Numbered from the stretch's first letter, positions 24,961 to 33,334 are shown. The stretch: 47,136 nucleotides of DNA from Rhodocyclaceae bacterium UBA2271 (GCA_002347405.1 DDXB01000061.1:65345-112480), one strand, 5' to 3'. Numbers and translations: made by a program. Notes: generated from the sequence alone by a model not told the origin.

Positions 24961-25553
24961 CCCACTCCCTCAAACGCCCCGACTTTGATGTCATCGCCGG
25001 CTGGATGAAAGCGGGCGAAAGCGTGCTCGATCTCGGTTGCGGAGAAGGCGAACTGATGCAATTGCTGGCGTCGCGAGGCCTCTGTGGCTGGGGCATCGAA
25101 CGCGATCCGGGGCGCGTGCTGGCGGCCATCGAAAATGGTGTCAATGTCATCCAGAGCAACCTGGAAGAGGGGCTGGCCGGTTTCGAGGACCAGGCCTTCG
25201 ATCATGTCGTGTTGTCGCGCACGCTGCAGACCGTGCGGCATACCCAGCAGATTCTGGCCGAAATGTTGCGTGTCGGCCGCGAAGCGGTGATTTCCTTCCC
25301 CAACTTTGCCTACTGGAAGAACCGCATGGCCGTGCTGAACGGCCGCATGCCGGTGTCGGACGATCTGCCCTACCAGTGGTATGACACACCCAACGTGCGT
25401 TTCTTCACCATGCTCGATTTCGAGAGCCTCTGCGACGAAATGGGCATCGCCGTACGCGAGCGTATGGTGCTCGACGAACACGGCAACAACGTCACCGAAG
25501 AACACAACTTCCTCGGCAGCCTGGCCGTTTATCGCATCGGCCGGGATAGCTGA
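24957..25553 (+). CDS. metW: Methionine biosynthesis protein MetW
   Basis: A 198-residue protein with a methyltransferase-like fold: SVLDLGCGEGELMQLLASRG is the AdoMet-binding motif, with ISFPNFAYWKNRMAVLNGRM and LPYQWYDTPNVRFFTMLDFE typical of MetW. It works with MetX in homoserine acylation, and in some species is needed for MetX activity. A repeat A copy starts 11 bp after its stop. Confidence 0.95.
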   Translation: MTHSLKRPDFDVIAGWMKAGESVLDLGCGEGELMQLLASRGLCGWGIERDPGRVLAAIENGVNVIQSNLEEGLAGFEDQAFDHVVLSRTLQTVRHTQQILAEMLRVGREAVISFPNFAYWKNRMAVLNGRMPVSDDLPYQWYDTPNVRFFTMLDFESLCDEMGIAVRERMVLDEHGNNVTEEHNFLGSLAVYRIGRDS

Positions 25554-25564
25554 CCCAGGGAAGT

Positions 25565-25616
25565 GCCGTCGTTCCGCCAGTCCCCCAAAGGGGATTTCCT
25601 TCGGTCACGCCGACTT
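25565..25616 (-). repeat. Repeat A, long form after metW
   Basis: On the minus strand: AAGTCGGCG, then the insert TGACCGAAGGAAATCCCC with a short hairpin, then GGGGGACTGGCGG and a slightly altered end. The rest of the gap to 25769 holds two small dyads (GCTCACC with GGTGAGC near 25627-25641, and GCAGATT with AATCTGC at 25668-25688) of unknown role. Confidence 0.75.
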
Positions 25617-25768
25617 ATTCGGGCCGGCTCACCCGGTGAGCGCTGCCAAATAGAAGTACCGGACGATGCAGATTGGCAATTAATCTGCGATCCCGGGTCA
25701 GCTTGGTGACAGCCAATTGCGTTAGGCAAGCTTGAGCCGCGCTTGGCGATAACAACAGGAGGTACAGC

Positions 25769-26230
25769 ATGAAACGTTTTCTGCTCGCAGCGGCCGTTGC
25801 GGTTGCCGCCATTGCCACCCCGGTGCACGCCACCGACGTGGGTGTCACGGTCAGCATCGGCCAGCCCGGCTTCTATGGTCGCCTCGATATCGGCGGTTAT
25901 CCGCCGCCACAAGTCATATATCGCCAGCCGGTAATCATTGAAATTGGTCCGTACGAACGCCCGCCGATCTATCTGCGCGTGCCACCCGGACACGCCAAGC
26001 ATTGGAGCAAGAACTGTTACAAATACAATGCCTGCGGCGAGCGGGTCTACTTTGTGAAGGACGACTGGTACAGCCGCGAATATGCGCCGCGTTACCAGGA
26101 AAAACATCGTGACCGCCGGGATGACTACCGCGACAAGCGCGGAGATGATCGTCGCGGGAAGCAAAAGCATGATCGCCAGGACAAAGACAAAGATAACAAC
26201 AAAGATTACGGCCGAGGCCGTGATCGCTAA
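25769..26230 (+). CDS. Periplasmic protein with highly charged tail, unknown function
   Basis: A 153-residue protein with a signal peptide (MKRFLLAAAVAVAAIATPVH, cleaved near residue 22), a short beta-rich part with PPPQVIYRQPVIIE, and a conserved-looking motif HWSKNCYKYNACGERVYFV with two cysteines. The tail (residues about 110-153) is a disordered run of Arg, Asp, Lys and Asn. I have seen similar two-cysteine proteins annotated as hypothetical in betaproteobacteria, with no known role. AGGAGG lies before the start. Its two cysteines may form a disulfide in the periplasm. Confidence 0.75.
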   Translation: MKRFLLAAAVAVAAIATPVHATDVGVTVSIGQPGFYGRLDIGGYPPPQVIYRQPVIIEIGPYERPPIYLRVPPGHAKHWSKNCYKYNACGERVYFVKDDWYSREYAPRYQEKHRDRRDDYRDKRGDDRRGKQKHDRQDKDKDNNKDYGRGRDR

Positions 26231-26302
26231 GCCATTGGCCTGAGACCTCCTCGATTCCCAACTGGCGGGCCTTACGGCAGCAAGCTTATTTGTCTGTGTA
26301 GT

Positions 26303-26389
26303 TGGTGCCCGGAACCGGAATCGAACCGGTATGCCTTTGCAGGCGAGGGATTTTAAGTCCCTTGTGTCTACCTATTTCACCATCCGGGC
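26303..26389 (-). tRNA. tRNA-Leu (anticodon TAA)
   Basis: The minus strand gives an 87-nt tRNA with encoded CCA. The acceptor stem starts GCCCGGA and pairs with TCCGGGC, the anticodon stem-loop is GGGACTTAAAATCCC with anticodon TAA, there is a long variable arm, and the T-loop is GGTTCGATTCC. The long variable arm and the anticodon identify a leucine tRNA for UUA/UUG codons. Confidence 0.95.
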
Positions 26390-26417
26390 AGCGCTGACAT
26401 TCTAATCTCCCCGGTGT

Positions 26418-27077
26418 CTAATCTGCCCCTTGCCACTGCCGGTGAATGACTTCCCTGATGAGATGCAATCTACGATGGAAGAAGTGATCGGCACCGGGTA
26501 TGACGGTGATCGGCAGGTTGAGCGGCTCGGCCCAGGCCAGTACATTGGCAAGCGGCACGGTGTCGTCCACGGCGCCATGAATGACGATGGTGTCGGCGGG
26601 CACGGCGGCGGTTTCATAGCGGCGTAGTCCCTCGATGAAACCGGCAGCGGTGCCGACCAGTACCAGTCGGGCCGCGGGTTCGCTGCGCTCGACAAGCTGT
26701 TGCGCCAGCCGGGTCACGACGTAGGCGCCGAAGGAAAAGCCGGCCAGATAGACCGGCAGCGTTGCACCGAAACGTTCGCCCGCGTAGGCATGCACCGCCA
26801 GCAGGTCGTCGGTTTCGGCGCTGCCGTGGTCGTGTTCGCCCTCGCTGTCGCCGACTCCGCGAAAATTCGGCCGCAAGGTCGCGCAGCCGAGTTCGCGAAA
26901 CGTCCTGGCCAGCGTGGTCACCACCTTGTTGTCGGCGGTGCCACCATAGAGCGGGTGCGGGTGGGCGACGAGCGCGATGCCGGTGGGCTTCTCGCTGCCG
27001 GCAGACTGCGCCGGCTCGACGAAAAGCTCGATGCGGCCGTCAGGCCCGTCGAGCAGGACGCGCTCGTGTCTGCTCAT
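26418..27077 (-). CDS. Alpha/beta hydrolase
   Basis: A 219-residue hydrolase. The early motif VAHPHPLYGGTADNKVV, the nucleophile elbow GFSFGAYV (Ser115), GAVDDTVP with the likely catalytic Asp, and PGADHFFHRRL with the catalytic His are in order, matching a family of small proteobacterial hydrolases that includes dienelactone-hydrolase-like members. Substrate unknown; probably cytoplasmic. The ATG at 27077 is chosen; the open frame upstream to 27404 is antisense to nothing recognisable and overlaps the ferredoxin gene. It is downstream of the ferredoxin gene on the same strand, with a repeat-B-like fragment between them. Confidence 0.85.
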   Translation of the reverse strand: MSRHERVLLDGPDGRIELFVEPAQSAGSEKPTGIALVAHPHPLYGGTADNKVVTTLARTFRELGCATLRPNFRGVGDSEGEHDHGSAETDDLLAVHAYAGERFGATLPVYLAGFSFGAYVVTRLAQQLVERSEPAARLVLVGTAAGFIEGLRRYETAAVPADTIVIHGAVDDTVPLANVLAWAEPLNLPITVIPGADHFFHRRLHLIREVIHRQWQGAD

Positions 27078-27081
27078 GCCC

Positions 27082-27100
27082 GCGCCGGGCCGCCCCAAGC
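27082..27100 (-). repeat. Short fragment of repeat B
   Basis: On the minus strand these 19 bases read GCTTGGGGCGGCCCGGCGC, identical to the end of the repeat B copy at 34857-34875 and nearly so to the inverted copy near 36300. It lies in the 100-bp gap between the ferredoxin and hydrolase genes, which otherwise shows only a GGTGA-type dyad around 27118-27135. Confidence 0.6.
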
Positions 27101-27177
27101 GGGCATGCGCCCCCCTGTCACCGCTTCGGGTGATTTCATGGGGGGCAGCGAGCCGAATTTGCGAGCGCGGGGGGCCA

Positions 27178-27495
27178 CTACTGATTTTCCAGCAGCAGCC
27201 GCTCGACAATCTTGCCCTGGCCGAGATGCGAATCGACGATCTCGTCGATGTCTTCCTGATCGACGTAGGTGTACCAGGTCGCCTCGGGGTAGACGACGAT
27301 GACCGGCCCCTTGTCGCAATGGTCGAGGCAGCCGGCGCTGTTGATGCGCACATTGCCGGGAATCTTGTCGCCGGCTTCCTTGACGCGATCCTTGCAGTAT
27401 TCACGCATCGCCTGGGCGCCGTTGTTGTTGCAGCACATTTCGCCCGGCTCGCGCTGGTTGGTGCAGAAAAAGACGTGGTGTTTGTAGTAGCTCAT
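27178..27495 (-). CDS. Thioredoxin-like [2Fe-2S] ferredoxin
   Basis: A 105-residue protein of the thioredoxin-like [2Fe-2S] ferredoxin family. Cysteines at 11, 21, 22, 34, 56 and 60 include the four expected ligands in HVFFCTNQ, GEMCCNNNG and INSAGCLDHCDKGPVIVV. It resembles the stand-alone ferredoxins of nitrogen-fixing and Rhodocyclales bacteria. A strong AAGGAGAAC ribosome site precedes the ATG. It shares a divergent region with the MFS gene, where a repeat A copy sits. Confidence 0.92.
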   Translation of the reverse strand: MSYYKHHVFFCTNQREPGEMCCNNNGAQAMREYCKDRVKEAGDKIPGNVRINSAGCLDHCDKGPVIVVYPEATWYTYVDQEDIDEIVDSHLGQGKIVERLLLENQ

Positions 27496-27530
27496 CGTTG
27501 TTCTCCTTGTGTTGGGGGTGCCAATTTACC

Positions 27531-27579
27531 AAAGTCGGCGTGACCTCAGGGAATCCCCGCGGGACTGGCGGGACGGCGC
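27531..27579 (+). repeat. Repeat A, long form
   Basis: AAAGTCGGCG, then TGACCTCAGGGAATCCCC with a hairpin, then GGGACTGGCGGGACGGCG. It lies between the divergent ferredoxin and MFS genes. A longer reading frame for the MFS gene would translate through it, which argues for the downstream GTG start. Confidence 0.75.
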
Positions 27580-27622
27580 ATTTGGCGTTATAAGCATAAG
27601 CCCTGTCAGTTTTCCCCCATCC

Positions 27623-28894
27623 GTGCCCAACTTTCCCGCTCCTTCGACCATCCCGCTTGACCCGGTTCGTGAACGCGTTTTACTACTGACGCTCGCCGGC
27701 ATCCAGTTCGCGCACATCCTCGACTTCATGGTCATGATGCCGCTCGGGCCGATCCTGATGCAGGAGCTGGCCATCGACGCGCACGAATTCGGCCTGCTGG
27801 TCTCGGCCTACACCTTCACCGCCGGGTTTGCCGGCGTGCTGGCGGCGATGTTCGTCGATCGCTTCGAACGCAAACGCCTGCTCTTGACGATGTTCGCCCT
27901 CTTCGCGCTGGCGACGCTGGCCTGCGGGCTGGCGCCGAACTACGCGACCCTGCTGGCGGCGCGCGGACTGGCCGGCGCCTTCGGCGGCGTGTTGGGCTCG
28001 ATGGTGCACACCATGGTCGGCGACCTGATTCCCTTCGAGCGGCGCGGCCGCGCCAGCGGCACGATCATGACGGCGTTTTCGCTGTCCACCGTCGCGGGCG
28101 TGCCGCTCTCGCTGTTCCTCGCCAACCATTTCGGCTGGCGTTTTCCCTTCTTCCTGATCGCCTTTCTCGCCGTCCTGCTGCTACTGATCGGGCTGAAGCA
28201 ATTGCCGCTTTTGCGCGGCCATCTGCCGAGCGCCATCCTCGGCGAAGCCGAACGCACCCATCCGCTCGCGGCGATGCGGGAAACCCTGAAAAACGCCAAC
28301 CATCGGCGCGCGCTGGCCTTCATGGCGCTGTTGATGCTCGGCGGCTTCACGGTGATTCCCTTCATCACCATCTATGCGACAGCCAACGTCGGCATCCGCC
28401 AGGACGACATCCCCTACATGTACCTCGCCGGCGGGTTCGCCACCTTTTTCACTGCGCGCTGGATCGGTCGGCTGGCCGACGCTTACGGCAAGGTGCGCGT
28501 CTTCCGCTATGTCGCGTTTGCCGCGCTGGTGCCGCTGTTCGTGCAGACCCACCTGCCGCCGGTGCCGCTGTGGATCATGGTGGCCTGCGCCACGCTGTTC
28601 TTCATCCTCGTGCCCGGCCGCATGGGGCCGGCGATGGCGATCATGGCCTCGGCCGTCGAGCCGCGCCTGCGCGGCACCTTCCTGTCGCTCAACGGCGCGG
28701 TGCAGAACATGTTTTCCGGCATCGCCGCCTATCTCGGCGGCCTGATGATCACACTCGAAGGCGGACGGCTCGTCGGCTACGGCAACGTCGGCCTGCTGGC
28801 AATGGGCGCGACCTTGCTGGCCATCTATTTCGTCGGGCGCATCCAGATGAACACCACCTTGCCCGCAGGCAAGGCTCAAGCGGGAGGCAATTGA
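27623..28894 (+). CDS. MFS transporter, DHA1 type
   Basis: A 423-residue permease with twelve predicted helices. It has the motif QFAHILDFMVMMPLGPILMQ in helix 1, the loop DRFERKRLLLT, and FSLSTVAGVPLSLFLANHFG, as in AraJ/NepI-type drug or sugar exporters. The GTG at 27623 is preferred; the frame extends to an ATG at 27509, but that part covers repeat A. The substrate is unknown. Its stop codon touches the next repeat A copy, and a terminator lies at 28983. Confidence 0.88.
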   Translation: MPNFPAPSTIPLDPVRERVLLLTLAGIQFAHILDFMVMMPLGPILMQELAIDAHEFGLLVSAYTFTAGFAGVLAAMFVDRFERKRLLLTMFALFALATLACGLAPNYATLLAARGLAGAFGGVLGSMVHTMVGDLIPFERRGRASGTIMTAFSLSTVAGVPLSLFLANHFGWRFPFFLIAFLAVLLLLIGLKQLPLLRGHLPSAILGEAERTHPLAAMRETLKNANHRRALAFMALLMLGGFTVIPFITIYATANVGIRQDDIPYMYLAGGFATFFTARWIGRLADAYGKVRVFRYVAFAALVPLFVQTHLPPVPLWIMVACATLFFILVPGRMGPAMAIMASAVEPRLRGTFLSLNGAVQNMFSGIAAYLGGLMITLEGGRLVGYGNVGLLAMGATLLAIYFVGRIQMNTTLPAGKAQAGGN

Positions 28895-28944
28895 AAAGTC
28901 GGCGCTGGCGGGATGAAATGCCCCGCATGGGGTACGGCGGCAAT
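28894..28944 (+). repeat. Repeat A, form with 3' hairpin insert
   Basis: AAAAGTCGGCGCTGGCGGG followed by the insert ATGAAATGCCCC, GCAT, GGGGT, and then ACGGCGGCAAT. It starts on the last base of the MFS stop codon. The same 47-48 bases occur inverted at 33287-33334 with one or two differences. Confidence 0.8.
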
Positions 28945-28982
28945 ACGGCAGAGCGCCGGTCACCGGGGCCACTGGCCGTTCC

Positions 28983-29010
28983 GATCAGGGCGTCGATTGC
29001 CGCCCTGATC
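28983..29010. terminator. Bidirectional terminator-like hairpin
   Basis: A perfect 10-bp stem GATCAGGGCG (28983-28992) and CGCCCTGATC (29001-29010) has an 8-base loop and lies between the convergent MFS and uspA genes. It is followed on the plus strand by TGGATTTTG, a modest T run. It probably ends both transcripts. Confidence 0.7.
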
Positions 29011-29033
29011 TGGATTTTGTCCGTGGCGCTGCC

Positions 29034-29486
29034 TCAGTCGGCCAGTCCGCGCACGATGAGTACCGAGACACCGATCTTGCGCACCAGATTCTCGGCCACG
29101 CTGCCGAGCAGCAGGCGGCGCACGCCGCGCCGGCCGTGCGAGCCGACCACCAGCAGATCGGCCCGCGCGGCCTCGACGGCTGCGGCGATCAGGTCGTCGG
29201 CATGCTCGCCATGGCCGCGCAGCAGCCGCGCCGTCGGCTCGATGCCCGCGGCGCGGGCCTGTGCGGCGGCACGCCCGAGCACGTCTTCGCCGCCCGCTAC
29301 CAGCACATGCTTGAGCTCGTGCGTGCCGCTTCCCTCGCCGGCATTGAAGACATGCACGAGATGTTCGTCGATGGCGTGGGCGATCTCGAGGCCGGCGCCG
29401 TGCAGCTTGGCGAGCGTGATGGCTTCCTGCAGGGCTTTTTGCGAGGTATTGCTGTCGTCGATGGCGACGAGGATATGTCGATACAT
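29034..29486 (-). CDS. Universal stress protein UspA family
   Basis: A 150-residue UspA-type protein. The N-terminal ILVAIDDSNTSQKALQEAI and the ATP-binding GSHGRRGVRRLLLGSVAENLV (G-x2-G-x9-G-S pattern) suggest the nucleotide-binding subclass. It lies 19 bp after the TRAP permease gene on the same strand and is likely co-expressed with the transporter; UspA proteins are found beside TRAP genes in other species and may regulate or sense transporter activity. Confidence 0.92.
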   Translation of the reverse strand: MYRHILVAIDDSNTSQKALQEAITLAKLHGAGLEIAHAIDEHLVHVFNAGEGSGTHELKHVLVAGGEDVLGRAAAQARAAGIEPTARLLRGHGEHADDLIAAAVEAARADLLVVGSHGRRGVRRLLLGSVAENLVRKIGVSVLIVRGLAD

Positions 29487-29505
29487 GGAATGCTCTCCGT
29501 TACGG

Positions 29506-31692
29506 TCAATCCAGTCCGCGCGCCGCGTTCTGCGGGGTCACTAACTTCTTTTGAATCACGAATACGACGATGGCCGCGGCCAGTCCGATCAGGTCGGAGG
29601 TCAGGCCGCCGCTGATCATGGCGAGCGCCGAGACCAGCAGGACGCCACGCAACACCCAGCCGACCGTGCCGAAGAACCAGCCCTGGATCGCCGAAGCCAG
29701 CAGGAAGATGCCGAAGCCGGCGGTGGCGAAGCCGTGCAGGTTTTCGTGCCAGGCGCCCTGCATCAGCATCGCCGGCGAATAGAAGAACATGAAGGGCACG
29801 ACGAAGGCCGCGAGACCGAACTTGAAGCTTTCGACACTGGTCTTCATCGGGTCGGACTGCGCGATGGCGGCGCCCGCATAGGCGGCGAGGGCCACCGGCG
29901 GCGTGATGGCGGAAATCACCGCGTAGTAGAAGATGAAGAAATGCGCCGTGAGCGGCTCGATGCCGAGCTGGATCAGGCCCGGCGCAATCACGCTTGCCGC
30001 GACCGCATAGGCGGCCGTGGTCGGCATGCCCATGCCGAGGATGATCGCGACGCACATGGCGAAGAACAGCGCGATGAGCTGGCTTTGCCCGGCGATGTCG
30101 AGCAGCATGGAAGAGAATCGCGTGCCGATGCCCGTGAGCGCGATGACGCCGACGATGACGCCCGCCGCCGCGCAGACGGCGACCAGTTGCAGGGACATGC
30201 GCGCGGCGATCTCGAAGGCGTAGAGGATGGATTTCAGCCCCATGCGGAAGGGCGTGAACCAGCTGACGACGGCAGCGGCGACCATCGCCAGCGTGCCGGC
30301 GCGAATCACCGAGTAGCCCATGAACAGGGCGCCGATCAGAATCACGATCGGGATGAACAGGAAGGCCTGGCGGGCCAGCCGGGCGAATTCCGGCAACTCC
30401 TCGCGCGGCAGGCCGCGCATGCCTTTCTTGAGCGCCTCCTTGTCCACCATGAAGTAGACCGACAGGAAATACAGCACGGCGGGAATGATCGCGGCGATGA
30501 CGATTTCCGAGTAGGGAATGCCGGTGATCTCGGCCATGATGAAGGCGCCGGCGCCCATGATCGGGGGCAGTATCTGGCCACCCGTGGAAGCCGCGGCCTC
30601 GATCGAAGCGGCGGTCTGCGGCTTGTAGCCCACTTTCTTCATCAGCGGGATCGTCAGCGAACCGGTGGAGACGACGTTGCCGGCCGAGGTGCCGTTGATG
30701 GTGCCCATCAGCGCGGAGGAAAAGACGGCGACTTTCGCCGGGCCGCCGCGCGCGCCGCCGGCGGCGGCGAAGGCGAAGTTGACGAAGTATTCGCCCACCC
30801 GGCTGGCCTGCAAAAAGGCGGCGAAGGTGATGAAGAGGATGATGTAGGTCGAGGAAATCGCCGTGGTCGGGCCGAGTACGCCGTTGTCGGTATAAAGGAA
30901 GGCGAAGAAGCGCGCCGGGGCGTAGCCGCGGTGTTCGAGCACGCCGGGCAGCCAGGGGCCGACGAAGCCATAGGCGATGAAGACGCCGACGATGACCACC
31001 AGCGCGAGCCCGGCGAGGCGGCGCGTCAGTTCGAGGATGAGCAGAATGCCGGCGATCGAGGCGAACATGTCGTTCGGATGCGGGAAGACCTGTGCGCGCA
31101 TGCGCAGGAATTCGGCGTGCGAGATGATGTAGAGGCCGACCGTGATGGCGGCGATGGCGAGCAGCGAGTCGGCGGCGCCCAGCTTGCCGCGGTCGCGCGG
31201 CGGCGCGATCCAGGAGGCGACGATCGCCAGCACGGTGCCGACGATGAGCGGGTAGCCGAAGGTGTACAGCATCTTGTCCGGCGGCGCGCCGGTGGGCACG
31301 CGGTCGTCGGTGGCGATGGCGTAGAGGATCTGCAACAGCGCGGTGAAGATGGCCGCGGCGGCGGGCAGCAGGCAGGCCCATTCCAGCGGGGTGAAGGGCC
31401 GGCGGACGGCCTGTCCGACGGGAAAGGCGCGGGCCGAAAAATACATGAAACCCAGGGCGAGGCCGCCCGCCACGTGGCTGAGCCGGTACACCCAGGTCTC
31501 CAGCGGGTAGAAGTTCATCACGAAGACATGGAAGGCCGTGTAAAGCACGCAGGCGGTTGCGAAAGCCAGTCCCAGGCCGCCGGTGAATACGCGCTGGTTG
31601 GCGACGACGATTTCGGCGTCGACGCCGGCGGCAAGGCTGCCCTTGTCGGGCGCTGGCGATGCGTTACCGGCCGCGGATGTTTCGCTGCTCAT
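29506..31692 (-). CDS. TRAP transporter fused permease (DctQ-DctM)
   Basis: A 728-residue membrane protein that fuses the small (DctQ-like, N-terminal four-helix) and large (DctM-like) TRAP permease subunits, as in TIGR02123 proteins paired with TAXI binding proteins. Typical motifs are STYIILFITFAAFLQASRVG, GTINGTSAGNVVSTGSLTIP, TGGQILPPIMGAGAFIMAEI and MGMPTTAAYAVAA. It moves an organic acid or similar solute with sodium or proton. It lies between the binding-protein gene (102 bp upstream, with a strong hairpin in the gap) and uspA. Confidence 0.95.
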   Translation of the reverse strand: MSSETSAAGNASPAPDKGSLAAGVDAEIVVANQRVFTGGLGLAFATACVLYTAFHVFVMNFYPLETWVYRLSHVAGGLALGFMYFSARAFPVGQAVRRPFTPLEWACLLPAAAAIFTALLQILYAIATDDRVPTGAPPDKMLYTFGYPLIVGTVLAIVASWIAPPRDRGKLGAADSLLAIAAITVGLYIISHAEFLRMRAQVFPHPNDMFASIAGILLILELTRRLAGLALVVIVGVFIAYGFVGPWLPGVLEHRGYAPARFFAFLYTDNGVLGPTTAISSTYIILFITFAAFLQASRVGEYFVNFAFAAAGGARGGPAKVAVFSSALMGTINGTSAGNVVSTGSLTIPLMKKVGYKPQTAASIEAAASTGGQILPPIMGAGAFIMAEITGIPYSEIVIAAIIPAVLYFLSVYFMVDKEALKKGMRGLPREELPEFARLARQAFLFIPIVILIGALFMGYSVIRAGTLAMVAAAVVSWFTPFRMGLKSILYAFEIAARMSLQLVAVCAAAGVIVGVIALTGIGTRFSSMLLDIAGQSQLIALFFAMCVAIILGMGMPTTAAYAVAASVIAPGLIQLGIEPLTAHFFIFYYAVISAITPPVALAAYAGAAIAQSDPMKTSVESFKFGLAAFVVPFMFFYSPAMLMQGAWHENLHGFATAGFGIFLLASAIQGWFFGTVGWVLRGVLLVSALAMISGGLTSDLIGLAAAIVVFVIQKKLVTPQNAARGLD

Positions 31693-31738
31693 GTGGTTTT
31701 CTCCTCGGTGTCCCCTGGATGATTCTTATTGACAACGA

Positions 31739-31771
31739 AATCCGGCCGGAGGGACGTCCTCCGGCCGGATT
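31739..31771 (-). promoter_or_regulatory. Intercistronic hairpin between TAXI and permease genes
   Basis: A perfect 14-bp stem AATCCGGCCGGAGG (31739-31752) and CCTCCGGCCGGATT (31758-31771) has a 5-base loop and lies 23 bp after the binding-protein stop. On the minus strand only TTTCGTTG follows, so it is a weak terminator at best. Its likely role is to protect the upstream mRNA or attenuate downstream transcription, so that more binding protein than permease is made. Confidence 0.75.
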
Positions 31772-31794
31772 GCAGCCGACAGCAGAGCGGTCGA

Positions 31795-32775
31795 TCAGTC
31801 CTTCAGTTTGGCGGGAATGGTGATGCCCTTTTCCTGATAATAGCGCACCGCACCCTTGTGGTAGGGCAGGAAGCTGTTGTTGTTCCAGTTCTGCAGCACC
31901 GTGCCCTTGGCGGCGGCGTGGATCTGCACCATGCGCGGATTGTTTTCCAGCACCAGCTTGGTGACCTCGTAGGCCAGGCTCTCCGGCATCTCCTTATGCA
32001 CCACGGCGTAGTTCCACATGGCCACCGAGTTGTTGTCTTCCTTCTGCACCGTGTAGGTGTTGGCGGGAATCTTGAACGGCGACACTTCGGGGAAGGCCTT
32101 GACGACCTTGGCGTGCTCTTCCGGCGTGAAGGCGAAGGTGACGACGTCCGCTTCGGCGGCCAGTTGCGAGAAGGCGCCGATGGGCAGGCCGGCAGCGAAC
32201 AGGAAGGCGTCGATCAGGCCGTCCTTGAGCTGGCTGGCGGCATCCGCCGCGCCGCTGCGCGTGATGGTGGCGTTCACGCCCAGTTCCTGCAGGAAGCGCG
32301 GCCAGTAGCCGTCGGCGGTGCCGCCGGCGGGACCGACGCTGACGCGCTTGCCCTTCAGGTCGGCGATCGACTTGATGTTCGACTTGCGCATCGCCACGGC
32401 GTGGAAGGGCGTTTCATACATGGCGAACAAGGCGCGCACGTCGGTATGCTTGAGGCCGGGGGCCAGCGGGCTCTTGCCGGTCCAGGCGTCATACATCGGG
32501 CCCATGGTCACCAGGCCGATGCCGTGTTCCTTGTTCTGCACCAGGGTGGCATTGACGGTCGGGCCGCCGGTGACCTCGCCGCTGGAGTTGATCTTCAGGG
32601 CTTCGCCGATGTAGCCGGCCAGGCCATTGCCGTAGACGAAATAGACGCCGCCCTGGCTGGCGGTGCCGATGGTCAGGCTACGCGGCCAGCCCTTGCGGTC
32701 CTGCGCCATGGCGCTACCGGCAAGCAGGGCGGCTCCGGTGGCGAACGCCACGAGCGATTTCACGACTTTGTTCAT
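31795..32775 (-). CDS. TAXI-family TRAP solute-binding protein
   Basis: A 326-residue periplasmic protein with a signal peptide (cleaved after residue 24 or so, GSAMA-Q). Family features are LTIGTASQGGVYFVYGNGLA, GVTMGP-like LVTMGPMYDAWTG, and DLKGKRVSVGPAGGTADGYW. It binds the solute for the fused permease encoded downstream. The start at 32775 has GGAGGCAAATAT upstream. Ligands of TAXI proteins include glutamate and other carboxylates; this one is not determined. Confidence 0.92.
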   Translation of the reverse strand: MNKVVKSLVAFATGAALLAGSAMAQDRKGWPRSLTIGTASQGGVYFVYGNGLAGYIGEALKINSSGEVTGGPTVNATLVQNKEHGIGLVTMGPMYDAWTGKSPLAPGLKHTDVRALFAMYETPFHAVAMRKSNIKSIADLKGKRVSVGPAGGTADGYWPRFLQELGVNATITRSGAADAASQLKDGLIDAFLFAAGLPIGAFSQLAAEADVVTFAFTPEEHAKVVKAFPEVSPFKIPANTYTVQKEDNNSVAMWNYAVVHKEMPESLAYEVTKLVLENNPRMVQIHAAAKGTVLQNWNNNSFLPYHKGAVRYYQEKGITIPAKLKD

Positions 32776-33109
32776 ATATTTGCCTCCTGTTCGTTGATTC
32801 CGTTCTGGGTTGGCCCGGGGCCGGTAGGTAGCGACGCCGGATGGTTGACACACCGCCATGGACGCGGCGAAGGCGTATTGTAAAAGATATATCCGCCCAT
32901 CAGCCAGGCTTTTAAGGATAGGTCCAGTCAAGTATTTTGCCTTGGCGGCCCGTAGAGCCCACGAAGTTTTCCCTCAATCACCCGCGTAGGGCCGGGAAAT
33001 TCCCGTGTCGCATCGTCAATCCGGCACTGTCAGGGCACTGTCAGCCCCGGATGCGCGAGAGTCTCCCGCGCCGGGGTGATTCGCGGTGGCTGGGTAGATT
33101 CGTTGATGT
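32776..33109. other. Gene-free stretch upstream of the TRAP operon
   Basis: No gene is supported here. It contains the upstream region of the TAXI gene (AT-richer around 32876-32930, a possible promoter area, but no clear motif). About 32945-33109 has two tandem ACTGTCAG words near 33025-33045 and resembles degraded coding DNA downstream of the transposase remnant. Confidence 0.4.
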
Positions 33110-33286
33110 GATTGAGAATCTTCCCCACGGTGCCGGCACCACCGACCGCAGCGGTGGATTGGGCGCGAGCACGCCATAGTTGCGATGGCGATGCGCCCGC
33201 GGTGGCGGCAGCAGGGCGGCGATCTTTGTGATCAGCTGCAGTGGCGTCGGCACCAGCGTCGCCGCGTCGAGTTCGAGGGCGCCATG
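33110..33286 (-). pseudogene. Remnant of an IS91-type transposase
   Basis: On the minus strand the frame reads TPLQLITKIAALLPPPRAHR then HRNYGVLAPNPPLRSVVPA, which is the typical C-terminal end of IS91/Y2-type transposases (they read like ALVPPPR-H-GVLAPNAPLR). No start, catalytic region or matching terminal repeats are present, so it is a fragment of a lost element. Repeat A abuts its upstream end at 33287. Confidence 0.7.
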
Positions 33287-33334
33287 ATTGCCGCCGTACC
33301 CCATGCGGGGCATTTCAACCCGCCAGCGCCGACT
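33287..33334 (-). repeat. Repeat A, form with 3' hairpin insert, inverted
   Basis: This is the inverted counterpart of 28894-28944: AGTCGGCGCTGGCGGG, then TTGAAATGCCCC, GCAT, GGGGT, then ACGGCGGCAAT. It touches the stop codon of the MazG-like gene (33333-33335) on one side and the transposase remnant on the other. Confidence 0.8.

Noticed and set aside
29297..31722. Very long frames in alternate frames across the TRAP permease gene (694 and 723 codons)
   Set aside because: GC-rich shadow frames with His/Arg/Gly-rich composition; the true frame carries TRAP motifs and membrane helices.
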